A stretch of 64,000 nt of DNA from Syngnathus acus (lineage: Eukaryota; Chordata; Actinopteri; Syngnathiformes; Syngnathidae): contig NC_051097.1 of the NCBI RefSeq assembly GCF_901709675.1, forward strand, positions 9,466,039 to 9,530,038, written 5' to 3'. Below the pieces are notes generated by a model that searched no databases, was not told the origin of the DNA, and saw nothing but the letters and a program-made list of their open reading frames with translations. The position numbers were made by a program, and so were the translations under genes. This document shows, piece by piece, positions 12,022 through 22,705 of this stretch (position 1 is its first letter; each line of letters begins with the position of its first letter).

Positions 12022-12055
12022 AGCGACCAATTTAGGTTGCATCCTGCCTCTGGGT
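12022..12055 (+). repeat. Fragment of the 'gcgacca..ggttg..cctgcctc' fish repeat
   Basis: AGCTAGCGACCAATTTAGGT followed by TGCATCCTGCCTCTGGG resembles the body of the dispersed repeat whose other end (GATAAGCGG...ATGGATGG) is seen at 58194-58307. Very short and diverged. Confidence 0.35.
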
Positions 12056-12388
12056 GTAAACCAAGGTACGTTAAGACTAAAAAACAGCAATCACCCGCAA
12101 ATTGTATAGCCTTAAAAATAGCAACTTTTAGACAGTTCCCGGCTATTTTATATTTCTAATAGACACATCACTGCAACGTGCCGACACTGTGAACCTTTTC
12201 TGGCAAGATTGCTTGTACATTTTCATGGCTTTCTTTTGCACTGACTTTTGCATCCTCCTGGCTCTCACACCTGCTCTCTCCATTCCTGCCTTTAATCATC
12301 CCTCACTCTGTTAGTGATTTTATTGATTGTAGTATTTCTGCCCTGACTTGTGGTTAACACTTGAGTGCAGCCTTTCTAAAAATAGCAG

Positions 12389-12409
12389 TGTGTGTGTGTG
12401 TGTGTGTGT
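12389..12409. repeat. (TG)n microsatellite
   Basis: Uninterrupted TG dinucleotide run of about 21 bases. Confidence 0.95.
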
Positions 12410-12993
12410 CAAGTGCATCTATTTCTGCCTATATGGCCAAAGTGTTTGCAAGTCGAATTGCCAGTGCTTGCTCTTGTGGGGGCTATCAAAGCTGACAGAG
12501 CGAACACAAGCCAAGAGAGTTTACATGGACGTCATTCAATTCGGTTTGTGGATGTACCTGTGGCTTCGACTTTTTAGTCTACCCAAGTCTCGACAGACAT
12601 CCTTCACCTTAACAGTCGGGCTGTGGAAGTAAATGCCGCCTTGCCTTCTGAGCTCGCTGTTTTAGGAACATTATTTGCAAAGATTCTCAAGCGCGCATGT
12701 CATTTATTGTCAGGCTGGAAAATGCTTTTTATTCATTTATTATGATTCATTTTGACATTTCTGGGTGTGAGTGTTTCTTTTTTTGCCCGGTCCGGGTAGG
12801 GGTGGGGGTAGATTGGTGAATGTCACAAATCTTCAACTAACACCATTCCATCACTTTAGACTTCATTGTACGCTTGTAGACCACTCGCAATCGTTTTAGA
12901 GCAATCAAAAAGTCACTTTAGGTGCAATCTTTGCAACTGTGCACACTTAGGACTTTTCTGGGTCTATTTTGGGGAAGGATTTTTTTTTCCAGT

Positions 12994-13050
12994 CCGAGTA
13001 CACCAATGCCGATACCGAGTACCGATAACCCCTACTTTTGATACATAAAA
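12994..13050 (+). repeat. Dispersed repeat with CCGATACC units, copy 2
   Basis: Carries AATGCCGATACCGAGTACCG and ends GATACATAAAA, matching the copy at 10769-10820 in order and orientation. Confidence 0.5.
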
Positions 13051-15465
13051 TTCACTCCCCCAAAACAATTTCGTATATGTATTCCAATATAAAAAAAATC
13101 CTCTAAAAATATATATAAATTCTGCTAAAATAAAAAAAATTAATCAAAATAAATAAATAATAGTAAATGTCAGTGTTAATGTATTGATGTCATTGCTTTG
13201 AAATGCTTTTATCACTGGTTGTCATGAAAACGCAGCCGTATTCCTTCATTATTTCATTATGTTATTATTTAGTGCACCATAGATCAAGATGGATTGAAAT
13301 GTGTCACATGCAAATTTGACTTGAGAAAAAAAGAATGCAGTCAGACACTCGGGAATAATAACTGGCGAGAAAAGATTGGCAGCATGTACACACCTACTGT
13401 CATATGCACCCATTTGACACAAAGACGTCAACACAAAAGCTGACAAGGCTGAATCAAACTTTTGTTCCCAAGGAAAAAATTAACGCCTCATCTTGAGACG
13501 TTACTTACTCTTTCCTCACCAAATAGGCAAGTTTCATCTTAAGCCTTTTGATTTCGTCCTTCAACAAACTTTCAAGTGAAATTTAAGGGCAAGACGAAGT
13601 GTTTGAAAGCTTGCACTGAAGTAAAGAAACTCTAATTATCTTATTTGTTGCTTGTCAAGCCTTATTTTTAAAGAATGTTTTTTTTTAAATGTGAAGGACA
13701 TGCTTTCAGTTCTTTAAAAAAAAAAAGAAAAAAAGGGAGGAGACCTTGAATGTCCTTCTTTGACAACAATGAGGCAACATTTTTGTATCGGGTGAGTCAT
13801 GCCGAATGTTTATACAATAATGGATTATAATCATGACAAAATAAGCACTAACATAACCGAGTCTCTCTATATATATTATACAAAGAGACTGAATACTTAA
13901 TTTAACATGTTTTGAATGGAATGACCACTTCATGTAACTCACTTGACAAATGCATGCAAGTTCCCTGCAAGCTAGTAATTTTGTGTGCGGTGTGGTTGCA
14001 CAATTAAAGCAACCTTCTTATTGCCCAGTGTGTGGCGTAGGGAAAAAAAACAAAACACTTTACACGAGAGCCAACAACAGGATTTGGTTCTGGTGGGCCA
14101 CTCTGTAAAAAAAATGAAACAAACCCAACTAATAAAACACAAGGAAGGGAATTAAAATCTTGTCAGACCTCCTTCGGTGCTGCATCTCAAAGTTTTGCGG
14201 TATAATATGTGGAAAATCTGCTAAAATGAACAACGTTTCGTGTGAGATTAAATGGACATCTTGGGTCTTGCAGGTAAGATCACAAAAATCAAAAGCATGT
14301 TTGGGATTCAAAAGCTGAACTTTGAAAATATCAATTGAAAAGCTGCGCTGTATCAAATCCCATGTTGCTTGCCGGTCTTGTTGGCTTTCTCTAGATGTCT
14401 GGGTGTCAGGCTTTGTGTTAGAAAGATCACATTACCATGAACAGAAAGGCAGGAAGACACTTCAATACACCCGTCATTAAAAAAAAAAAAAAGCGGATGA
14501 TAACAAAAATCGATTTAAATTGTGGTGAGCCTTGACAACGTGCTCGCCATTAATTAAATAGTCAGTCAATGAAAATGTTCTTTATCATACTTATAACGGC
14601 ACATTCCAGTTTTAACATTTAAATTGAACTACATTGATGTTACTTTTTTCTTAAAAAATTAAAAATATATGTAGATGCGGTTTGTCAAGATCACTAAAGG
14701 CGATTCCGCCCGTACGATTCGTCGTTGACTGACAGATGCCAACCTCCGCTGGAAATTCCTAATGACTGTCACTTTGCATCTCAAAAGAATAAAACCCAAA
14801 TCTTGGTTGGGGCGTGTCTCCATTTTACAGGATCAATTCTTTGATCCCCCTCAGGGTAGTTATGTCCTAGATGATCTGTCTGCATGAACTGATGAAGCCT
14901 GCTCAGATGAGAGGTGAAGTTTCTTCTTAGACAAGCCAAACAGTGCTGTTGTGATCAATTCCAGCCCCTGAGAACACAAAGACCCGAATGAATGTGAATA
15001 TCCACAAACTTTATTTCTGGAACCTTTTATCAGATACAGAACGTCTAGTCTTATTGTGTGTGTTCGGTTTAAAATCCTCAAGGATGTCACTGGTTGCGTG
15101 ACCCCCCCCACTCAACATGGCACAGCCTAACAAAGCTGCCAGGACAAAGCACTGAATAAAAACATTTTTTTTTTCTTTTTACTAAACTTGAAGTGAGAGC
15201 TGTAAATATTCATGGATATGTCACCGGGGGGGGATGTTGAATAGCTGCGTGGCTGACTGAGCTGTGAGCGAATATGGCGATGCATGTTAAACTACTCGAG
15301 CAGACTAAGAAGTGCAACTGCATTACCACAAGCGACGTGTCACTTGGAATAATGTCACGATTTCCTCCATGTCCACTTTATACATCTCCTCAAATGCCTC
15401 GAGAGAAGTAATGTCATAGTTTGTAAATTAATTATGTTTGCTAAGGCGGTTTTGGATACACATAC
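13051..15465. other. No gene seen
   Basis: AT-rich non-coding DNA with several A/T runs (for example near 13715 and 14478). No recognisable element or exon. Confidence 0.5.
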
Positions 15466-15528
15466 TCGTGTATATTTATTTATTTATTTATTTTTTCATA
15501 TTAATTCATATGTTTTATATATATATAC

Positions 15529-15533
<5 letters not shown>

Positions 15534-15565
<32 letters not shown>
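15534..15565. repeat. (TA)n microsatellite left of composite MITE
   Basis: A TA run directly abuts the left hairpin of the 15566 element. It may have been the TA-rich target of the insertion or may have expanded from its target duplication. Confidence 0.9.
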
Positions 15566-15568
<3 letters not shown>

Positions 15569-15865
15569 TACCGTTCAAAAGTTTGGGGTCACAAAATTGT
15601 TTGGGTGACCCCAAACTTTTGAACGGCAGTGTATATATTTATTTAGATAATTATTTATAGATTATATATATAATCTTCTGTGTAAAAAATCCTATAATAT
15701 ATATGTATACTTATATTCATAGATTATATATAATCTTATACAAATATAAGATATCATTTATAATATTTAATTCATAATATTTTATTATAATAATATTTAC
15801 ACTACCGTTCAAAAGTTTGGGGTCACCCAAACAATTTTGTGACCCCAAACTTTTGAACGGTAGTG
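15566..15865 (+). mobile_element. Composite hairpin-ended MITE, copy 1
   Basis: A 300-bp element. The left end (15566-15631) is a full hairpin: CACTACCGTTCAAAAGTTTG... pairs over 27 bases, with one mismatch, across a 12-base loop AAAATTGTTTGG. The right end (15800-15865) is the reverse complement of the left, itself a hairpin with loop CCAAACAATTTT. Between them lies a 168-bp AT-rich core with TAGATTATATATAATCT-type palindromes. TA flanks both sides inside (TA)n DNA, as expected for Tc1/mariner-type insertion. There is no coding capacity. Two more copies occur at 19097 (core inverted) and 31103. CACTACCGTTCAAAAGTTTG termini are widespread in vertebrate Tc1/mariner-type repeats, as I recall them. 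Confidence 0.9.
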
Positions 15866-15885
15866 TATATATATATATATATATA
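15866..15885. repeat. (TA)n between two elements
   Basis: TA run joining the right hairpin of the composite MITE to the next repeat at 15886. Confidence 0.9.
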
Positions 15886-16029
15886 CAGGACTGTCTCAGA
15901 AAATTTGAATATTGTGATAAAGTTTTTTTATTTTCTGTAATGCAATTAAAAAACAAAAATGTCATACATTCTGGATTCATTACAGATCAACTGAAATATT
16001 GCAAGACTTTTATTAATTGAATTTTTGTT

Positions 16030-16036
<7 letters not shown>
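15886..16036 (+). repeat. Interspersed fish repeat starting CAGGACTGTCTCAGAAAATT
   Basis: Starts CAGGACTGTCTCAGAAAATT, continues with TTGAATATTGTGATAAAG, and has ATGTCATACATTCTGGATTC and AACTGAAATATTGCAAGACT downstream. I recognise this word order as a very abundant teleost DNA-transposon-like repeat, from memory; the family name is not assigned. It is flanked by (TA)n on both sides, so the copy sits in the same TA-rich nest as the composite MITE. No reading frame. Confidence 0.6.

Positions 16037-16065
<29 letters not shown>
16037..16065. repeat. (TA)n microsatellite
   Basis: TA run closing the 15.5-16.1 kb AT-rich nest. Confidence 0.9.
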
Positions 16066-16068
<3 letters not shown>

Positions 16069-19000
16069 TAATAAATACTTCCATTTCTTGATTTCTTGAA
16101 AGCATAAGTAGTAGGAGCTCTGTGAAGGTCTAATATTGCATTTATCCGCCTTAACCTGACAGACTCAACACTTCTGTCAGTTCAGTGTCAGCAGGGTTCT
16201 TTGTTATACGGCTTCAAAACGACATTCGCATCCCGAGCTCCCAGCATACGATACTGTGGTCTCTTAGTGTTAGCTGCTAGCAACTGTTTGAAAGCCAAAC
16301 TGTGACAGTTGGGGAGGAGGAAAAAAAAAAAAAAAAAATGAGGCCAAGGATGCTTTGTAACATCTCCCTTTGTAGCTTCAGCCACTGTTCTGCCACGAAC
16401 AAAGTAGCAAAGTGTGGCTGCAGATAACCGAGCGAGCGCCGCAGTCGAGTTGGCATTAGTGGACCGCCGGCATCAGAATGTGCAGACGAAAAGAACATTA
16501 ATGCTTTTAAATAACTAATACAACGTAGTGCAGTAAAAGGCATTCAAATGTCACAGAGGCTCCGATTCAACATTTTTCCTGTTCAAAAATTTAAATAGAA
16601 TCCAAAGGTACTTTTTTTTCACCCCGACTCTCCATAGTTTATTCCATCAGACAGCAGAGTCCCGAAAAATGAGATTTGCCAGGATCAAAACATGGCAGCA
16701 GAAAATTTTCCATTGTGTTGGCTTATCATTTTGATTAAACGCTAACTGTAATTGGGCTGAGTGAAGCACCTTGGAGGAAGCGATTGGGCCGCACCATCCT
16801 CCCGACATATGGGCCAGCAAGCTCAGGCCTGAAGCTTGCCAAAAATGGAGATTACCTTGACAGTGCTACCGGCACTTAGAGCGGATTAGCTCATAATGTA
16901 ACATTATCTCTTGGAAATTAATGTCCAGAGGATAAATCCCGTATTTGTATACATATCACAAGGACAATGGAGTGAATGATAATAATAATTCTATGAAAGT
17001 TTCTCTGGAAGTTATAAAACTCGTGGAACATAAAGCATCTACTAGGATGATAATTTAATAATAACATTAATGATAAAATTGCGACAATGGATTTCCCTGA
17101 CGATAATGCAAAACTACAACTTTGTTCAGTAATTAAGTAAAAATAAGTGTGCTCAAGTTTTTTCCCAAGTTTTTTTTATAAAACAATGTTATTTTATTAT
17201 GTATATATAGCTCAATTAAATCCAAGCAACACTTCTCATCTTAAGGATTTGGGAAGGATTTGTAAATCGTCAATACTTCTCTGACCTACAACGATTTAGG
17301 GTGGATACTCGTATAAAGATCACACCGAGAGTCTTTAATTAAGGGATTGAGAGGTAACGTTGGATCAGAGGCAAATGGCTCACCAAAGAACTGGCAAGAG
17401 AGATGAATGTCCAGTGACTCGCCAGAGTTCTTACATTGATTGCTTGGCAGCAAAAGTGAACGAGAAGTACTTGAGCAACTTTATGAATAATTGGCGAAGC
17501 GCATTAGCGCAGGTGAGGCGACCGTAGACGATGTCCGCCTTGGTGTGAATTCTCTACTAATGTTCTTCCGATACAAAATCACTTGTATTTCCTGTAGAAA
17601 GACGAGTGCAGGCTGGCTGATCTGAGAAAGGGAGGTGTGCGTCGCTGCGGGAGTGATCATAATCATATTCGAGCACGTCTTTAAGAACCACCGTCATTCT
17701 TGGAATGTTAAAATGGACGGACTGATGCTGGAATCAAACAATATGAATTATTCTTGTTTTAAATGTGAACAAATTAGCCATGTAGCGTCACAGATGGGCT
17801 CCTTTCGTGTTATACAATTCTACGCTTGGGCGTGTGACTTTGAGTATTTTCACTCTGTGGTTCAGACATTAAGGGCTACAAATGGGAACCAACAGCCGGT
17901 GATTACTAGCTAGGAAACCGTGGACCACACACGAGCAGACTAAGTGTGAATGCTTTTGCAATCGATGTCATGGCTGTACAGAATATTGGCAATGTGTGAA
18001 CGCTGCTCTGTAAGGCCAAATAACCTGAATACTAAAATGTCGATATTTAAAGGACGGTACAGAAAAATAAGAAGTCATCGGTAATGCTACTCAGTTCGCA
18101 AATCCTTAAAACTTGCAAAGACTTTGAACATCGTAACTTCTGTTGTTTCACCGGGTGTCAAGTAGGCACTCATTATTTTGTTTGAGCTTTGAAGAACAAA
18201 AGAACAAGAAGGGAAGAGTTGGAAAGCTTTTTTTTTTTTATATGATTTTATAATGAATCCTTGTGTTTAGTCGTGGAAAATGAGGAGGATTTTGACGAGC
18301 ATATGTTTTTGTTTACTTTTCTATAGTGTACCTGCATGTGATCATTCATCTATTGGCTACAAAAACTGTCACACAAACAAATACTATTGTGTTACTGTAA
18401 GACAAAAATACATCGCATTACATTTGTCTCAAACACAACTGCTGGATCTCGAGACGAGGAGCACACACAGCCTACAGTGTGTCTCCTGGGTCACATCCCG
18501 CTAGTAGAGAGCTCTCATCTTTGTCTGCCAACACTGCACAAATACACAAAGGGTGTATGGAGGTGAGGGTACATGTGTCTTGGTGAGAGTGCGGATTGCA
18601 TTTGAATGAAAACCCCCGTCCTCCCTGGGGTGAACTGGAACTCACAGACGATTCAGACTGAGCCATCCCTTTATCTCTACAGATGGAGGAGCTTGTGCTC
18701 TATAATATTGTGCCAAAGCATGGTCAGAGCTATGCGGTCCATGGGAATGATGGTGCCTGCAGTCGAGAAGAAAAAAAAAAACGATTCCAGGCGTTCGTTT
18801 CTCAGACAAATAAGAAAAAGGCGTAGACGTGGGGTCATATCGATTAGGTATTTGTGGCAGATGGCGCACTCGCTCGACCATAGCAATCATTTTGTAGCTA
18901 TTAAAAGAGCACTTAGTCGCTAATTATCGCAGGCTTTGATTAGCAATTGCTGAAAATTGAAAGTGCAGTATGACAGAAGCATCACTCAAGCGACGCTTGG

Positions 19001-19096
19001 TGATAGGCGAATTCAATTAGAACGGAAGCAGTTCCAGTCCCTGAAATGTATTTAAGCTATGGTCCAAAGATATGGCAACTATCAAACTACAAAATA
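16066..19096. other. No gene seen
   Basis: Non-coding DNA of more even composition than its left neighbour. Short frames here show no recognisable domain and no convincing splice-site pairs. An A18-type run sits at about 16321. Confidence 0.5.
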
Positions 19097-19394
19097 CACT
19101 ACCGTTCAAAAGTTTGGGGTCACAAAATTGTTTGGGTGACCCCAAACCTTTGAACGGTAGTGTAAATATTATTATAATAAAATATTATGAATTAAATATT
19201 GTAAATTATATCTTATTTGTATAAGATTATATATCATCTATGAATATAAGTATACATATATATTATAAGATTTTTTACACAGAAGATTATATATATAATC
19301 TATAAATAATTATCTAAATAAATATATACACTACCGTTCAAAAGTTTGGGGTCACCCAAACAATTTTGTGACCCCAAACCTTTGAACGGTAGTG
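19097..19394 (-). mobile_element. Composite hairpin-ended MITE, copy 2 (inverted core)
   Basis: 298 bp with hairpins at 19097-19162 and 19329-19394 and the same AT-rich core as copy 1, but reverse-complemented. TA lies on both flanks (19095-19096 and 19395-19396) and here the surrounding DNA is not (TA)n on the left, so the TA target duplication is clearer than in copy 1. Each right arm carries AAACCTTTGAACGG instead of AAACTTTTGAACGG, a change shared by both hairpins of this copy. Confidence 0.9.
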
Positions 19395-19498
19395 TATATA
19401 TTCCTATTCTATTTTATTGCCGTTAAAATTGTTCGTTTATGAGGAATGTGCTTGTTTGTGTGTGTGTAAATGATCTCAATTATAATTGTTATATTTAG

Positions 19499-19669
19499 AG
19501 ATGGGGAAAATGAAGCTTCAATTGTGCTTCATGAAGCAGTTGTTGCATTTCCTGACTCCTCACTGTTGATTTGAATTAAGAGGTAAATCGGTGTAAGTCA
19601 GATCAAAGAAAGCGAGTCAAAAACTACAACTGGTTCATGAAGCAAAATTGAAGCTTCATCTTCCCATCT
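19499..19669. mobile_element. 171-bp MITE with AGATGGG-type inverted repeats
   Basis: The left arm AGATGGGGAAAATGAAGCTT continues CAATTGTGCTTCATGAA; the right arm is its imperfect reverse complement ending AGCTTCATCTTCCCATCT. Arms are about 36 bases with few mismatches. No coding capacity. I recognise similar GAAGCTTCA...CTTCATGAAGCA units as common in fish. No clear target duplication is visible. Confidence 0.75.
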
Positions 19670-21380
19670 GTTTTTTTTTTTCCGTTAAACAAACGACAGC
19701 TGGTGTAAAATAAGTGACACACTGATTATATACTTCATGTCCAAGTTGGGGGCTTGTGCAATTTTGTCAAGCCCAGGCACATGTTTTCCAGCTGTTGAGG
19801 CTCAAGCACGAGTGAGAACACACCTCAGCATAACAATTTTTCAAATTTCAAATATCAAGCATGCTGATATTTCAAGTGTCTCGCCAAAAATGCCAAAAAA
19901 TAAAAAATCCATGTGGCGGTAATCCTTTGATACCCGTTGAGCCGAAATCTGGTGAGGTACATCGAGGATGTCTCTGATATGCTGACATCTGTGACCATCT
20001 TATGTATTTGTGTGTTTAATTAGGCATTTAAGTATAATTAAGACTTTTCGCAACAAAATATTTCCCACTGTGCATCTTGGGTTTGCAATAAATTACAGCG
20101 TGACGTCAAATTGGCACAAACAGCTCATGCTGACTGCAATTTACTTTGCCAACTCAAAGATCTGCCATCTGTCATGTTCGATTGCATTAATAGTAGATCC
20201 CAGTAGAAGTAGTTTATACTGTCCTTCGTCTGTTGATTTTTAAAGAGGGGAGGGTCACCGTAAAGCTTCTGTTTATCCTCGAGTCTATTCCGGATGACGT
20301 GTTTTCGGCAAGCTAAATCCTTCTGAAAGCTTCGCGTGTTGACCGTCGCGACGTGCGGAAAAAGCCTTTGGGCTGTGTCCACAAGCAGGTGTATTCCTAA
20401 AGCTTTGCATTTGATGCAACGTAAAAACCACACGGCAAACTCGCCAAGAAGAACCAGTGAGCACCAGGGATGTCGAACAGCAAAGAAAAACAACTCTCTT
20501 TAAAAGTGAATTCATCTCAATCTAGCTGTTGCTAAGGTAGCGTAGCCTATGGCTGGATTTATAATGGAATGTGTAGCAGCCATTACGGATTTACATCTCT
20601 AATGTTAAGAAGCTGAGAACGTGACCGGCCAATAAAATACGGTATAAGCTACATCACATAACGCGTTTTTTTCCATACATGAAGAGGATTATAAAAGTCT
20701 GTGAAATGTTCATTAAAAACTATCTACGGGCACTGTTGCCGAGACCAATTACCCATTATTCACCACTGCCTCCGAGTGTTCACATATATAGAAAATGTGT
20801 CCATGTGGGTTAAAAGAAAAAAAAAAACAGCTTTCTTCTCTTGGCACCTAATTAACGCTGGATATTCTAAGATTCAGACTCGTGCAGATCTTTCTTGTTT
20901 GATGAATCATGGAACGTGCTTCTTAAACAGCATTTATAGGTAAATATAGGAACTAGATTGATTCTTTTTTTTTTTTTTTCGTGGCTCAATAGCAACTCTT
21001 ATCTTTGTGACCCTGAATGATTCCTGTCTGCTGTGAAATGTCTTTAATATGCAGCCGTGGTGCATTCATGATTTACATTCCGTCGTAGTGCTTTTTCCAA
21101 AAACGATTGGCGGGGGAATTGTAAGACATAATGACATTCCATTTATTCCGTCGTAGATGACTTTTTTTTTTTTCTTTAAACCCCGCCACCACTTCAATGT
21201 AGAACTTCCTTTGTCGAGCTATGGAACCTTCTTCGTCATATCTGATGCTTAACCAAATAATTTCCATTAGTCTTTAGATCGTGAAATATTAACATACCGA
21301 AACAAGAGTTTGAAGTTGCAAAAAAATGATATAGTAGCGGAATCAAGGAGCTTCTGGGGGTGCAGAGTGAGTATTAATTA
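19670..21380. other. No gene seen
   Basis: Non-coding; T-runs near 20966 and 21163. A 122-codon minus-strand frame at 20125-20493 has no recognisable domain and overlaps another frame equally long for its composition. Confidence 0.5.
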
Positions 21381-21475
21381 TGCAATAGCGTCCTGACTGA
21401 TATTCATTATTCTATGACAGCGGAAAGTCTCAGCGGTTGTTAATCAGCCTCCCACTCGCGTTGTAATTCTTCTTT
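21381..21475. promoter_or_regulatory. Candidate conserved non-coding element
   Basis: Balanced-composition stretch free of simple repeats with CTGATATTCATTATTC and a GTTGTTAATC site, resembling homeodomain- or HNF-type binding words. The call rests on look alone; there is no alignment behind it. Confidence 0.2.
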
Positions 21476-21879
21476 CTTTTCTGTGTGCCTTTTCTGTTGA
21501 ACATCATCATTTCACTTGTACTTTGGGAAATTAAAACCTCTCAAAGCAATCCTGCTTCTCTGCGCTACCGCAACAGCATCTGTGCTTTTTGGCAGTCCCG
21601 GTCACTCTTTGCGTTCACTAGCCAGCCTTGATTGGACCACTTAGAAATAGAGGGTGTCCAAAACAGATTGCGCAATGACTCGAGCAGAAGGTCCAGGACC
21701 ATCACTCTTTTGCCTAGTCATTTTGGGAGGGGTGAAGACTTTTGATGACAGGGCTCTAAAATGCTTCCCAGCCAATCACAAGGCCCGAAATAGTTATATC
21801 ACGGCTAAAATTCGAGTCTGTGTACTTGAGTGTGTGTAATCCAATATGTCTGCAAGTCCTTGCTATTCAGCAGTCTGAC

Positions 21880-21950
21880 CTTCAGCATGTTAATGATGCC
21901 AATTAAAGCGAGCCGACGTTAATTACCTCTGCCCCAATTATTATTCTCCC
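21880..21950. promoter_or_regulatory. Candidate conserved non-coding element, homeodomain-site cluster
   Basis: Four TAAT/ATTA-type cores within about 60 bases: TTAATGATG, CAATTAAAG, GTTAATTAC and CAATTATTATT, interspersed with non-repetitive DNA. Such clusters are typical of developmental enhancers. Inference from motifs only. Confidence 0.3.
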
Positions 21951-22639
21951 TCCTTCCCAGTTGCAGCTCGACAACCAAACCCGGACAAGACAAACGCACT
22001 CCTGTCGTTTTGTTGTGTTTGTGCATAACATGTGGTCAACATTCATCCTGACGATGGAGGCAGTTCCTCGGAGCTGTTATGACATAAAGCGCTCGTTAAT
22101 TTTTGACACTTCAGCCACCATTTGCCATTGTGGCCATGTCGCCCGACCAATAGATGTCATTACGTCCATCTTTAGGTGCTGTCAATAAAAAAAAATATGC
22201 GTAGGCTGAAAAATTGCTTCACCGCAACTAAAGTTTGACAGTTTGATTATTTGGCCACCATGGAGAGGAGCAGTTAATTGTGAAAGGCCGTCATTGGCTC
22301 GTAAAGGTTTAATTGGTTTACTCCCAATCAATTTATCCCTCGCACGATAGCTGTGACCCTGTCTGGTTTCATTTAGATATGGAATATAAATGTCAGACTC
22401 TGTGTTTCCTTTCACACTGGTTTGGACCAAGCCATTTATTGTGTACTCTCCAACGTGCTATTACAAGGCTGGAACAAGAAATTCTCTGCTTTAAAAAAAA
22501 TACGGGCAAGCTTTTTCGGTGATGTAGAAAACATATTGCACGTGCAGTGTCAAAGTTTCATCTCGAGGTATGTTGTTCCTTCTGTTGTTCAGCCGTTTTC
22601 AAGTGGCGCCTTTTTTCTCTCCATGGCTCAAACCGGCAG

Positions 22640-22705
22640 TCATTAATTCTGCTCATGCCAGGTAAATGAGGCATGCCAATGAGGATGCTCATGCAAAGCT
22701 TTTCC
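22640..22705. promoter_or_regulatory. Candidate conserved non-coding element, POU-like sites
   Basis: CATTAATTCTGCTCATGCC and GGATGCTCATGCAAAGC contain ATTA and octamer-like ATGCAAA words plus two ATGCC/GCATGCC palindromic bits. Motif-based inference only. Confidence 0.25.
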
